From the NCBI GenBank assembly GCA_016707285.1, contig JADJIA010000003.1, positions 186,001 through 250,000 on the forward strand: a DNA stretch of 64,000 nucleotides, in the 5' to 3' direction. This DNA is from Ignavibacteriales bacterium (lineage in GTDB: Bacteria > Bacteroidota > Ignavibacteria > Ignavibacteriales > Ignavibacteriaceae). Position 1 is the first letter of the stretch. Every line of letters begins with the position of its first letter. A program made the position numbers and the translations under genes. The notes under the pieces are model-generated. The model did not search any database. It saw only the letters and a program-made list of their open reading frames with translations, and was not told the DNA's origin. Positions 7,284 through 17,535 of this stretch are shown here, in pieces.

Positions 7284-8870
7284 ATGCTCAAAATATATCC
7301 GCGAAAAATCGTCTATACACTTGTACTCCTTGCATTAGGTGCTACAATAATTCGTGCCCAATTCGACACTAACATTTTTATAAGAAGAGCACCCTACGCT
7401 CCAGAGTACGTTCTATATATGGGGGATCAAAACAGCGATGGCTATGATGATTTCCTGCTCCTTGAACTCGATTCTAACCGAGGAAGTCAAGGCAAAGCTT
7501 GTCTGTTTTATGGTGGTAATCCAATCCTGACTGTCCCAGCAGTAAAATTTCCGTTTGAGACATCACGATCTGTGATAAGTTGCGATATAAATCGCGATGG
7601 GAAAAGGGATATTATCCTTCAAAAAAAAGGAAGTTATTATCCGCCGGTTCTTGATATTTATTTTGGTGGGTCAGATATAGATACAACAGTGGATTTATCA
7701 TTTACTTGGAATGATTCTCAAATCAAGTACATTGAATTCTGGTTTGATTATTTTGACTTTAATGGCGATGGATTTTCTGAATTGTTTTTGGTGACCGGGA
7801 AAACAAGTCTTTATAGTTCATATGGAATTAAGAGTCTATATATAATCAAAACACAGCCCCCTTTTAACTTGAATAACTATTCTCTGATTCAGTTTTATCC
7901 TGATACTTCCTACCAGGTGCCAAGCCTTGTTTACTCATCTGCTGATCTCGATGGTGATGGCAAAACAGACTTTTCCTTTCAGATGTCTAAAAAATTTGCT
8001 CCTGCCGACTCACCTGCAGTAAAACGCCGGATGTATTACGGAAATGAAAACTTTGATTTAAGCCAATATTATGAGATCACAGACACCTTTTATCATATTG
8101 AAGGGATGCATTTGATGACGGATCTGAATAATGATGGCAAAGGTGAGCTCATATTCAGTAATCAGGGAGGAACATACCCGGATTGGTTCACAGATGTTCT
8201 TTCGAAGGGAAGTCGCCCCCCCGATTTCATTCCGGAAGAAGGAATAAACACACAGTATGCGGTATGGGCAAAAGGATTTTCTCCCGGAGATGTAAATGAT
8301 GATGGCTACAATGATTATATAAGACCCTACCCTCATTCTACAATGTTTCTCTATCTGGGAGGTGACCCAATGGCAGACGAAAAGGTTATGGCATACGGTA
8401 CATCCTCATCATTTTACAATCTTAATTTTGGGGGAAGAGTTGGAGATGTAAATGGAGATGGTATAGATGATATCTGTATAGGAGAGAATGGCTACTATGA
8501 ACATTTGGTTTCTTCACCTCCCGGGAATCTTTACTTTATCAAGGGAACAAGAACATCAACTTCCGTAAAGGACAGTACATCGAATACTCCCACGGCAGAA
8601 CTCGCCGCTAAGATATCTCCCAACCCAACAAGTTCAATAGCCACCTTAACATACTCTCTTCCATTTGCGGGGGAACTCAGACTGGATATCAATGACATAA
8701 CTGGCCAGAGGATATACACCAACACACTTATGAGAGAGATAGGCGAAAATACAGAATTACTCGACTTAACAAGATTAGTCAAATCCAGCGGTATATATTT
8801 TATAACTCTGGAACTCACAAATGAGGGAAAGACGATTTCTAAAAGTTTAAAACTACAATATTTGAAGTAA
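7284..8870 (+). CDS. secreted FG-GAP repeat protein with T9SS sorting domain
   Basis: 528 residues. An N-terminal signal peptide ends near IIRAQ (residue 26). Then come at least seven calcium-loop-like FG-GAP/VCBS motifs, for example DQNSDGYDD (about 48-56), DINRDGKRD, DFNGDGFSE, DLDGDGKTD, DLNNDGKGE, DVNDDGYND and DVNGDGIDD, as in beta-propeller surface proteins. The last 85 residues start at KISPNPTSS and end KSLKLQYLK, the form of a T9SS type A sorting domain. It is probably exported by T9SS and held on the surface, with a binding role. The next (broken) T9SS gene follows after 37 bp. Confidence 0.85.
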   Translation: MLKIYPRKIVYTLVLLALGATIIRAQFDTNIFIRRAPYAPEYVLYMGDQNSDGYDDFLLLELDSNRGSQGKACLFYGGNPILTVPAVKFPFETSRSVISCDINRDGKRDIILQKKGSYYPPVLDIYFGGSDIDTTVDLSFTWNDSQIKYIEFWFDYFDFNGDGFSELFLVTGKTSLYSSYGIKSLYIIKTQPPFNLNNYSLIQFYPDTSYQVPSLVYSSADLDGDGKTDFSFQMSKKFAPADSPAVKRRMYYGNENFDLSQYYEITDTFYHIEGMHLMTDLNNDGKGELIFSNQGGTYPDWFTDVLSKGSRPPDFIPEEGINTQYAVWAKGFSPGDVNDDGYNDYIRPYPHSTMFLYLGGDPMADEKVMAYGTSSSFYNLNFGGRVGDVNGDGIDDICIGENGYYEHLVSSPPGNLYFIKGTRTSTSVKDSTSNTPTAELAAKISPNPTSSIATLTYSLPFAGELRLDINDITGQRIYTNTLMREIGENTELLDLTRLVKSSGIYFITLELTNEGKTISKSLKLQYLK

Positions 8871-9224
8871 TAAAAACAGAAACCACAACAAAAAAAAGGG
8901 AAGCGTGATGAAAAAAATGATATTACTTTTCATCTTAATGTCAGAATTGTTTTATACACAAAACAGACCTCTTCCGGGGAGGGATTATATGCCACACATA
9001 GGATTCTTTGACTTCGTTGTAAACGCTCTTCACCATCCTGAAGATGGAGAGCGTAGCGATGCATTGATTAATGCCTATAGCAATCAAAACATCAATTGGT
9101 ACTATACTGAGCTTCAAGAATTAGGACTCACCAATCTTGTTACAGATGCCAATTTCACACTTCAAACAAATCCCAACAATAATTTTTATTTGAATGATAT
9201 GGGATTCGGTTGGAAACATAAAGA

Positions 9225-10100
9225 TTGGGGTGCAAATCAGCAGGTTTTTTACCCTCAAAATACATGAACGCACTTGGTCATTCAGCAGATTACTATCCGC
9301 TTGAGTTTGGAGGGGACACAATTCCAACAATCCAACCTGATCTCAACTTCGGTTTCACAACTGCCGGCGGTAACAAGACCTGTTATTGGGGGATGAAAGC
9401 CAATTATCTGCCAAGTGGACAACAGGCGATTGGTGAGAATTTTGAAGATTTATCTGTCTTTCCAATAGCTAATGTCAGGTATGCTTCAACTATAGAACAT
9501 CATACAGCGGGGGTGTTATTGTGGGGTACAATCCCATGGACACATTTGGCGAACCCAGGACTGAATTACAGGATGAGCATCAGACTCAGAATAGTTGATC
9601 ATAACCCGGGAGTCCGTAAAAATGTTTTCCAGATTGCTGTAAATCGTTCTCAGGTTTTGATTGAAGATGATCCCAAGATTGAAGCGAAAAGGTACTTTTT
9701 TAAAGAACCTGTACCACCTCCGATAGAATCAGTTGGTCTCTCCCAGGTTGTTACGACCGATGATTTGGATGAATTCACGCAATATGGCTGGTTTGAGACC
9801 CGAGGTTTCAATGTGACACAAGATATGAATGTCTCCTTCAGTATTTACTGGTACGGAGATGTTGATGTGTATATCGACAAGGTGATATTTTACAGTAACG
9901 AATACAGAGACATATATGTAACAGAAGATATCGAGATGGTTCGGGATATCATTAATGGTACAACAGGCTTGACAGCCAATGGAAATTATCCCAATGATGT
10001 AGGACCAACAACGGCTGCAAAATTTCAGAATTTCTATGTTGATGAGCCATTCCAACTTTCAGCGAATTACAGAAAGGAATTACAACATCATATTTTTTAG
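9225..10100 (+). pseudogene. fragment: putative ligand-binding domain of the broken gene
   Basis: This is the second readable piece of the 8908 gene. Its true join to the first piece is near YMNALGHSADYY (about 9260). The stretch IRLRIVDHNPGVRKNVFQIA to VTQDMNVSFSIYWYGDVDVY looks like a beta-sandwich binding domain. It stops at TAG 10098-10100, yet the same frame stays open and protein-like after that codon to 10820. Confidence 0.6.
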
Positions 10101-10298
10101 AAAGGAGGATTAGACGAAAATTCAACTTTAGAAATAAATGGAGCAACCGGCGGGGTTCCTGCATATTTTCTGCAGTTTGATCAGAAATGGGCTAAACCCG
10201 ACAATTATAAACTGAAGAACTATCTGTTATATAACATTTATCCTTTTGATAAAAATACAACTTATCACCAATCTATTGTACAACAAAGATTTGATGTT

Positions 10299-10820
10299 AT
10301 GATTGGGTATCGTAATTATACTGACGGAGCAGAGGCAAATTATCAGTATTCAGGCTTGCGAAGGGCACAAATGGCTGCGCAAAATTTCACTGCTGAAAAC
10401 ATTAGTGATGATATCCCATTGATTTTTACTATGGGTGTTCATTCTGAGCAATATATTGATGGAGTGACCAATAACTATATTGACGGACCCCACAGAAGGC
10501 GGGCTCCAACCTGGAGTGAAATTTTTGCTCAAGGGAATATTGCAATAGCCTATGGTGCTAAAGGATTTATGTATTACATGATTCCGACGAGAACTACGAC
10601 CCCTGACCAAGATATTGATTACAAAGATACAGTATGGAACACTTATGGGTTGTTTGATGAAGTCGGGAATATGTATGATACATCCCACACAACATCATCA
10701 GGAAAAATACAGAATCCGGCTGCGTTGCAAATCCCAAACAGTAGATACAATGCGGTGAAAGCATTTATAAATTCAACAAATCTGATTGCATCCGAATTAC
10801 TTCCAGCTCAAATGGATTGA
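10299..10820 (+). pseudogene. fragment: hydrolase-like part of the broken gene
   Basis: This piece continues the frame of the previous fragment past the TAG; the same frame is open from 10101. It contains RRRAPTWSEIFAQGNIAIAYG and GAKGFMYYMIPT, reminiscent of the barrel of secreted glycoside hydrolases, but no catalytic pair can be named. It leaves frame near 10800. Confidence 0.55.
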
Positions 10821-11718
10821 TGCTAATTCATGGCATAACCCAACTCCTGGGATTGATAATTACATCAACACTGTTGTCACAACGCGGGTTCACTCTAATG
10901 GTACAACTGACGATGAGTCCTATGAGACTTATGTTGAATCCGGGTATTTTTTGAAACCAACATCAGCAAGTTCTACCGTTGATGATGAGAGATTTGTCTA
11001 TCTTGTGAACAGAAGATGTAACCAAAACAAAGATTGGTTAGGATATGATAATTCTGACAGAATAGTTTCGTTTTTTGTCACAAGATTCAAGGATTATGTG
11101 AATTATAAAATCACAAATTTGAAATCCAACACGGTGTATTACAAAACCTATAACCAACAGTTCACAATTCATTTGGATGCTGGTGAGGGAACCCTCTTGA
11201 AGATTGAACCTGTAGTGCACAGCGGAGGTACATTGCTGGAAAGTGAAACAGTCAAACACTCGGTAGATGTTAGAAGTGATCTTGTCCTTACACCTGGGAA
11301 GACATTACAAATCTTCAATGGTGCAGACATGAAGTTTCTGAATTCCTCAAGATTAGATGTCAGTTCAGCGATTTTACAAATTGTACCAGCCAGCCTGGGC
11401 GGTGCAAAACTTGATTTTGTGGCTCGCAATTGGACTGCCGGAAACGGAATAGTTGCCGGTGGTGCAAATGTTTCGATCAATAACGCTATAATTAGTAACG
11501 GAAGTGCAGGGATTTCAGCATGGAACCCGGCTTCGTTGAGTATATCAAATACAACTATTGAAAACTGCTGGTTTGGGGTTGCGGTACAGTCAAGACCAAT
11601 AGGTTCTGTTTACCTTGATAATGTAAAAGTCCTGAATTGCGATTCAAGAGGGGTTACCCTTGATAATGCAAATCTTGAAATAAAAATTCAAGAATCAGTG
11701 GTAGTGACATCGGATTGA
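10786..11718 (+). pseudogene. fragment: right-handed beta-helix part of the broken gene
   Basis: The frame is readable from about 10800. The second half has repeated short-strand turns such as ISNGSAGISAW, ISNTTIENCWFGVAV and LDNVKVLNCDSRGVTLDN, the pattern of a parallel beta-helix. This is typical of surface polysaccharide-binding or lyase proteins. Confidence 0.6.
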
Positions 11719-12129
11719 GGAATTGTGAAGGGACTTGTTTTGGGAGATTACAAGGGTACCAGACTTATGCTTTTGATACACTGAATGATAACACAGTCGG
11801 GCTCTATAGTTATGCATCAAATGTGAGCTTTGGTTACTACAAGGATTCGGAGGAGTTTCAAGGCATTAACAATCTCTTTCATAAAATTGAAACTACATAT
11901 TGTCGCATTGGCCTGGTCAGAAGTATGGGCACAACACAATTTTTGGGATGATCATCAGTGATCCAAAATTGGAATGGGATTTGAGAAGTGTAATCTACAC
12001 AGACCTGAGATTGCTAGAAGGTTCTGACAATCCACTGAAGGGAGATGAGTCGGATCAAAAGCAAACACAGGAAAACTTGCCAATGGAGAAGGTGGCACTG
12101 TAAAAGAGAAGATTGGTATTATTCGTGGT

Positions 12130-12909
12130 TTGATCAAATCCGGAAAACCGAAATTGGCTCGAGTTCTCTGTATAGATATTCTGGAAAATAATTCAGATGA
12201 TGAACTTGTTCCTCTTGCGTTAAGACTGTTTAAAAGAACATTCAATGGGGAAGAAATAGCTGATTTCAAGGCATTTCTAAAACATGGAAACAACACTCGG
12301 AAAGGCACAATTGCAAAAGGATTGCTTCAGGTTCAAAATGCCATCTTTGAAGAAAATCCAATAGTGTTTCTCGATTCTGTCGCAAGTGAATACACAAAGA
12401 AGTTGCCTGCAGAGCAAGCACTCTACAAAAAAGCAGTGTATCAGTTGATGGTACAAGGAGATAGAAAAGGTGCTAAAATAAGCAGACTAAAATTGGAGAC
12501 TGATTTCCCCGAGTCTCATCTGCTTGCTGATTTAAACCTGTTATTGTCTGATACAATGACCGCAAGGAATAGTACAATAAATCAAGGTTTGGGTAAAGCA
12601 AATAGTGAGGGTGTAGTTAATGTCGAGTATGATTATAATCTCTACAACAACTATCCCAATCCATTTAACCCGGAAACTGTGATAAAATTCTCCCTAAAGG
12701 AAAAAAGTAATGTAATACTGACAGTTTACAACATTGCAGGACAAAGAGTTGCAGAACTTGTATCAGGTGAAATGGAAAAGGGAGTGTTCGAAAAAAGATT
12801 CAACGGAACAAAACTCTCATCGGGTGTTTATATTTTCCGTTTGAGTGCACAATCGTTAGAAAGTACTACGCATTACTCCAAGACTATGAAATCATTACTT
12901 TTGAAGTAG
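12130..12909 (+). pseudogene. fragment: C-terminal T9SS sorting domain of the broken gene
   Basis: The open frame actually reaches back to about 12050 (SKANTGKLANGEGGTVKEKI). A helical region is followed by a sorting domain from NNYPNPFNPETVIKF to MKSLLLK, with ILTVYNIAGQRVAEL and SSGVYIFRLSA. The C-terminal 90 residues look intact. Confidence 0.7.
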
Positions 12910-12941
12910 CGAAGAATCAGAGTTGCTTACAAAACCAATAG

Positions 12942-12961
12942 CCTCCGATTTCAATCGGGGG
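12942..12961 (+). other. small hairpin after the broken gene
   Basis: CCGAT-TTCA-ATCGG with extra C/G pairs outside. There is no T run, so it is more likely an RNA-stabilising stem than a terminator. The actual terminator follows at 12993. Confidence 0.35.
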
Positions 12962-12992
12962 TTGGGATGCAAGATCAACATTTAATTTATTC

Positions 12993-13024
12993 AGGCTGTC
13001 TCGTGAGGGGCAGCCTTTTTTTTA
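12993..13024 (+). terminator. intrinsic terminator after the T9SS pair
   Basis: Stem AGGCTG/CAGCCT with a 12-nt loop, then an unbroken T run. It closes the transcription unit of the two T9SS genes and has the same GGCTG/CAGCC core as other terminators here. Confidence 0.8.
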
Positions 13025-13190
13025 TCCAAATTAAACATTTTAATCTTTTGCCACTTTTTATTCCTATGGGCAATAGGGTTGATTCAGAGTCAAATTCAAA
13101 TTTGTAACCGGTTTTACAACAGGTTTAAAAATATCTTTTAAGTTTCATTTGCAATTTCTTTTTTTTAGGATAGTAAAGGAATCTTTTCCA

Positions 13191-14003
13191 ATGCGTAAAA
13201 TAATTACATTTTTCACCCTGTTTCTTACCCTCACGCCGGTATTCTTTTTCTCCGCTTGCACTTCAAACGAAAATCCCGTTGGTCCACAAGATGGATACAA
13301 AACAATAACACTTGGGAAATGGATCAATACACATGTCAACGATTTTGAAGTTGAGACAGATATGGGTTTCTATATGGAATTTCGACGCGACAGTGTACAG
13401 ATCTACGCCACCGGATTTACTCTCGATGACAACAATAAAAGTTGGATCGAGAACAATAACTATACATTCCACATCGATGGCGATCTCATTATCGTGAAGG
13501 GATGGGATACATTTGGGCAGAGATTTGATATGAAATTCAAGATTCTGCAACTCGACGCTTTCACGCTGCGCTATACTAATGCCGAATTCCTGATTGACAG
13601 TGTTTCATACCCTGATCAGTCAATATACACTTGCAAACGGATTACGGAGGACATCTCACAGAATTTTGTGGGTATTTGGTACGGAAAAAGCACCGATCGA
13701 GGGAATCCTGACACCGACTACCACTACTGGGAATACTTCCCCGACGGCAGATATAACTACTACTACAGAAATAACCAGGGCCAATGGATCAGGAAATCGG
13801 ATAACGAGGGAAGGTATTTCCTTTATGGGAACTATATGGCAACGAACTACACCAATGACCTGATTTCCGGTGGAACAGGAAAAGCTTACGAATGCTGGAA
13901 TATCTTTATCTCCGACAACACTATGAAATGGTCAGCTCTTCGCCCGGGTAGAAAAGTTGCCTCCTACGAAATGAGAAAGGTGGATGCCCCGCCAATACCT
14001 TAA
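13191..14003 (+). CDS. lipoprotein of unknown function
   Basis: 270 residues. The ATG at 13191 is chosen because AAAGGA lies about ten bases before it and a lipoprotein signal begins there; the hydrophobic core ends at lipobox FFSAC. The mature part is rich in W, Y and D, with two similar halves, one around TLGKWINTHVNDFE and one around FVGIWYGKSTDRGN. This is as in small lipocalin-like or DUF5640-like sheets, but no family is certain. It stands alone between terminator-like signals. Confidence 0.7.
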   Translation: MRKIITFFTLFLTLTPVFFFSACTSNENPVGPQDGYKTITLGKWINTHVNDFEVETDMGFYMEFRRDSVQIYATGFTLDDNNKSWIENNNYTFHIDGDLIIVKGWDTFGQRFDMKFKILQLDAFTLRYTNAEFLIDSVSYPDQSIYTCKRITEDISQNFVGIWYGKSTDRGNPDTDYHYWEYFPDGRYNYYYRNNQGQWIRKSDNEGRYFLYGNYMATNYTNDLISGGTGKAYECWNIFISDNTMKWSALRPGRKVASYEMRKVDAPPIP

Positions 14004-14051
14004 ACAGTTTGCGTTATAAATCGCCGTTGATAATGCGAACTTAAATTTTAG

Positions 14052-14109
14052 AGCCCGTATATGGTACCCTCCCTTTCTACATTTAGTATAATAAACGGGC
14101 TTCATTTTT
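14052..14109 (+). terminator. weak terminator-like stem after the lipoprotein gene
   Basis: AGCCCGT and ACGGGCT (7 bp) enclose a long 35-nt loop and are followed by TTCATTTTTA. The long loop makes this weaker than the other terminators. Confidence 0.4.
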
Positions 14110-14239
14110 ACCGTTTACATGGTACTTATTCATGAATTAAACGAAACAGTGCAGTCCCATATCACAAATGCCTGATTACTCTCACTTCGTGGAAATCAGT
14201 ATATTTAAAGTTTATTTATTAAGAATTTCGAAGAATTAT

Positions 14240-15162
14240 ATGCCGAAACCGTTTACCGTGATAATAATGCTCAATTATAATGGAGCAAAAGACACGGTAG
14301 AATGTCTTGAGTCACTTAAGAAAACAAATTACGATAATTTTAAGATTCTAATCATTGATAATGCTTCGCAGGATAATTCCGTTGAAGTGTTTCGGGAGAG
14401 GTTTCCTGAATTAGAATTGGTAGTAACCGAAAAAAACCTTGGGTACACGGGGGGGATAAACAGGGGTTTTTATGAGGCATCGAAATATAATCCAAAATAT
14501 ATGCTTGTGCTAAACAATGATACAATTGTTGAACCCGGTTTTCTTACAGCGTTGGTTGAAGTTATGGAATCTGATTCGGAAGCGGCAGCTGCAGGTGGGT
14601 TAATACTTGCTGAGCATGACCGGAAGACTATTTGGTTTGGTAACGGTAAAATGATTAACTGGCGTGGATTGGCAATACATATAGACAAAGGAAAACCTTT
14701 TGAAGAAAGAAGCCAAAGGGAGGTAACACAAACTGATTTCCTTACAGGCTGTATGATACTGTTTAGAACAAGTCATCTAATAAAGACGGGTTTTGAAGAT
14801 GAAGATTTTTTCATGTATCTCGATGATATCGAATTATCCGCCAGAATAAAAAAATCCGGCTTTAAACTTCTTTACCAGCCAGCTTCAATAATTTATCACA
14901 AGGTTTTGGGCGAAAAAGAGAGTCCCTTGAAATTATATTATTCTGTAAGAAACAGATTTCTTCTGAATAACAAAATGAACAGGGGTATTATCAGGTTTGT
15001 TTCAGCTTTCTACTTTTTTGGTGTTATTTGTTTAAGATCATTGTTTGGACATTCATCAACAGAACATTTTCCAGGGTTGCCCGAGCCGCATTGAGTGATT
15101 ATTTTAATCACAATCTGGGTGCAGGCAGAGGAACCAAATTGAGCGAAATAACAGGGAACTGA
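14240..15162 (+). CDS. family 2 glycosyltransferase (one frameshift)
   Basis: Transfers a sugar during surface polysaccharide synthesis; sugar and acceptor unknown. GT2 features: VIIMLNYNGAKDT at the start, IIDNASQDNS, LGYTGGINRGF, the metal-binding LNNDT and FMYLDDIELSARI. The uninterrupted frame ends at 15094. Just before, the frame reads YFFGVICL, while adding one T to the T6 run at 15014-15019 gives a continuation ending TKLSEITGN with a stop at 15160-15162, a normal GT2 tail. The restored length is 307 residues. The start ATG at 14240 fits the family N terminus, though the frame is open further upstream. The next GT2 gene begins 4 bp after the restored stop. Confidence 0.85.
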
Positions 15163-15166
15163 TGAA

Positions 15167-16102
15167 TTGAAAAAAGTTTTTGTGGTAATTCTGAATTATA
15201 ATGGATTTGATGAGACAAAAAATTGTCTTGAGAGTCTAATGAAAGAAGATTACAGTGCAATTATCCCGGTAATTGTGGATAACAATTCTCCTGATGGGAG
15301 TGGAAGCAGACTTAAGGTGGACTTTCCGGATCTGACGGTGATTTTGAATGATTTTAATTGGGGATATGCCGGTGGTATGAACACAGGGGCGCGATATGCT
15401 CTTGCACAGGGTGCTGATTATGTTGTTTATGTAAATAATGATGCAGAATTTGGTGGAAACACAATCTCACAAATGGTTCTTACAGCGGAAAAGGATGTAA
15501 AAACCGGGATAGTATCTCCAAAAGTGTTATATCTTGACGAGAGGGAAAAGATTTATTGTGCCGGAAGTAGATATAATTTCTGGCGGTGTGGAAATGTTTC
15601 ATTGGGGAAGGGGAAATTGGCATCTGAAAACTGTAATGAGGAATCATACATTTCACATGCTGAGGGCGCTTGTTTACTGATAAAACGGGAAGTTTTTGAA
15701 AAGTGTGGTTTTATGAGTGAATTTTATTTTATGTATTTTGAGGATCTCGATTATTCCTTGAGAGTAGGGGAACACTTCAGAATAAAATATACTCCAACCG
15801 CCGTAATGTATCATCAGTCGGGAGCCGGGAAATCGTTTGAACAGTATTCTAAACTCTATCATTACTATTTTACAAGAAACCGCTTCATCATTTTCAGAAA
15901 TCATTCGTTTTTTGAGAAAATTTATGTAATATTATATTCAGCGGCGATTACAAAACTTAAATCGTTTGCAATAGTCAAAGGGGCTTCCGATAAAATCAGT
16001 ACACTCAAAGCGATTTGGGGTGGCTATTTTACCGGGCTTGGCTATATTACCGGATTCAACAAAATTGAATCAGATAAACCATTAATTAAAGAAGACATTT
16101 AG
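15167..16102 (+). CDS. family 2 glycosyltransferase
   Basis: 311 residues from a TTG start. GT2 A-fold with VVILNYNGFDETKNC, IVDNNSPDGSGS, WGYAGGMNTGARYA, the DxD-like YVNNDAEF and FYFMYFEDLDYSLRV. It is a near relative of the preceding protein, so the two may have arisen by duplication and add successive sugars on the cytoplasmic face of the membrane. It lies in the tight polysaccharide operon, 8 bp before the WbaP-like transferase. Confidence 0.92.
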   Translation: MKKVFVVILNYNGFDETKNCLESLMKEDYSAIIPVIVDNNSPDGSGSRLKVDFPDLTVILNDFNWGYAGGMNTGARYALAQGADYVVYVNNDAEFGGNTISQMVLTAEKDVKTGIVSPKVLYLDEREKIYCAGSRYNFWRCGNVSLGKGKLASENCNEESYISHAEGACLLIKREVFEKCGFMSEFYFMYFEDLDYSLRVGEHFRIKYTPTAVMYHQSGAGKSFEQYSKLYHYYFTRNRFIIFRNHSFFEKIYVILYSAAITKLKSFAIVKGASDKISTLKAIWGGYFTGLGYITGFNKIESDKPLIKEDI

Positions 16103-16110
16103 AACAAAAA

Positions 16111-17514
16111 TTGAATAAAAAACAGGAAAAATTCCTTTTAATTGCAACTGACTTTATTACGATAAATTTCGCATGGGTGATTTATTTCTTCATCCGTAAC
16201 GAATCGGGGATGTTTGCGCAATTTACAGAACCTGTTTTTTTCATTCCGATGTTGGTGATCTTTTTTTACTGGTTTATACTTTTTGTCTTTTTTGGGATGT
16301 ACAGAACCTGGTTTGCTCTCTCCAGATTTGACGAGATATTTACACTCGTAAAAACGACATTTTGGGGGACATTTATTCTCTTCTTTGCTATTTTTATTGA
16401 TGATTCGGGAACAGGAGAGAGTAAGGGTAACAGATTTCTGATCTTCATTTACTGGGGATTGATGGTTTCCCTTACAGTTGTTGGCAGACTCTTGCTTAGA
16501 TCAATTCAGAGAAAGTTGATCATAAGTGGAATTGGACGGAAAAAGGCGTTGATTGTAGGGTATAACGATCGTGCCAAAGAAATACATGATCAGATCATCT
16601 CTCACCCTGCTCTCGGGCTTGATGTTATCGCCTATGTTGCCATAAAGGATGAAAATCTTGGTAAAAAATACAACGATATTGAAGTGGTTGGTAAGGTTAA
16701 CGAGATTGAGGAGATAATTGACAGGCTTGAAATTAAGGAAGTGATACTTTCTGTAAGCCGGCAAAATGATGATCTTTTGATAGAGATAATTTCAAGGTGT
16801 GAGACAAAAGATGTAAGGTTGAAGATCATTCCCGATCTTTATGAGATTCTTAGCGGACAGGCAAGAACAGTGCAATTGTATGGCTTCCCGTTGATCGATA
16901 TCAACCCGCAACTTATGACCGATTGGGAGAGAGCAGCAAAAAGAATTATCGATATAGCAGTTTCCTTTTTGATGCTTGTTGCTTCTATTCCGATTACGGT
17001 AGCGACAGCAATCGCTATAAAAATCGAGAGTGACGGTCCTGTGATTTACAAACAGGAGAGGAGTGGATTAAACGGGAAAGTATTCAAGGTTTACAAGTTT
17101 CGTTCAATGTATCAGGATGCAGAAAAAAGAACCGGTCCTGTTTGGTCGCAAAAAGACGATCCCCGGATAACGAGGGTAGGAAGATTTATCAGGAGGGTCA
17201 GAATTGACGAACTACCCCAGATATGGAATGTATTTAAGGGTGAGATGAGTCTGGTTGGACCCAGACCTGAGCGACCGTTTTTTGTGGAACAACTCGCTAA
17301 AGAGATCCCCTATTATAAAAGAAGGCTTCGTGTCCGTCCCGGAATTACAGGGTGGGCTCAGGTAAAACACAAGTATGATGAAAGTGTTGAAGATGTTAAG
17401 ACCAAGCTACAGTTTGATCTCTTCTACATTGAAAACATGTCGTTGAAAACTGATATTAAAATTTTATTCAGAACTGTTTTCGTCGTTTTGTTTGGAAAAG
17501 GACATTACGATTAA
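16111..17514 (+). CDS. polyprenyl-phosphate hexose-1-phosphate transferase (WbaP/WcaJ-like)
   Basis: 467 residues from TTG. It starts repeat-unit assembly by moving a sugar-1-phosphate from a nucleotide sugar to undecaprenyl phosphate. About four N-terminal membrane helices (residues 10-130) are followed by a CoA-binding-like Rossmann domain (KKALIVGYNDRAKEI), another helix, and the catalytic domain. The catalytic part has YKQERSGLNGKVFKVYKFRSM, the ExR-type VRIDELPQIWNVFKGEMSLVG, GPRPERP and RPGITGWAQV. All core motifs are present. It is the likely initiating enzyme of this polysaccharide operon. Confidence 0.95.
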   Translation: MNKKQEKFLLIATDFITINFAWVIYFFIRNESGMFAQFTEPVFFIPMLVIFFYWFILFVFFGMYRTWFALSRFDEIFTLVKTTFWGTFILFFAIFIDDSGTGESKGNRFLIFIYWGLMVSLTVVGRLLLRSIQRKLIISGIGRKKALIVGYNDRAKEIHDQIISHPALGLDVIAYVAIKDENLGKKYNDIEVVGKVNEIEEIIDRLEIKEVILSVSRQNDDLLIEIISRCETKDVRLKIIPDLYEILSGQARTVQLYGFPLIDINPQLMTDWERAAKRIIDIAVSFLMLVASIPITVATAIAIKIESDGPVIYKQERSGLNGKVFKVYKFRSMYQDAEKRTGPVWSQKDDPRITRVGRFIRRVRIDELPQIWNVFKGEMSLVGPRPERPFFVEQLAKEIPYYKRRLRVRPGITGWAQVKHKYDESVEDVKTKLQFDLFYIENMSLKTDIKILFRTVFVVLFGKGHYD

Positions 17515-17535
17515 ACCCGAAACACGGAAAGTGGT

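Larger units (their letters stand above)
8908..12909 (+). pseudogene. broken gene for a large T9SS-secreted protein
   Basis: One ancestral gene of about 1,330 codons can be followed through the frames, but it is interrupted at least six times. There is a -1-type shift between 9244 and 9258, an in-frame TAG at 10098 and a +1-type shift near 10800. Further -1-type shifts lie at 11700-11765 (possibly with a TGA at 11716), 11900-11950 and about 12050. The start ATG at 8908 follows AAGGGAAGC and begins a signal peptide. Content in order: an unidentified N-terminal domain, a beta-sandwich-like part, a part rich in W/Y that resembles secreted hydrolases, a beta-helix stretch and a sorting domain. 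No catalytic family is recognised. Decay or poor local sequence are both possible. Confidence 0.8.
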
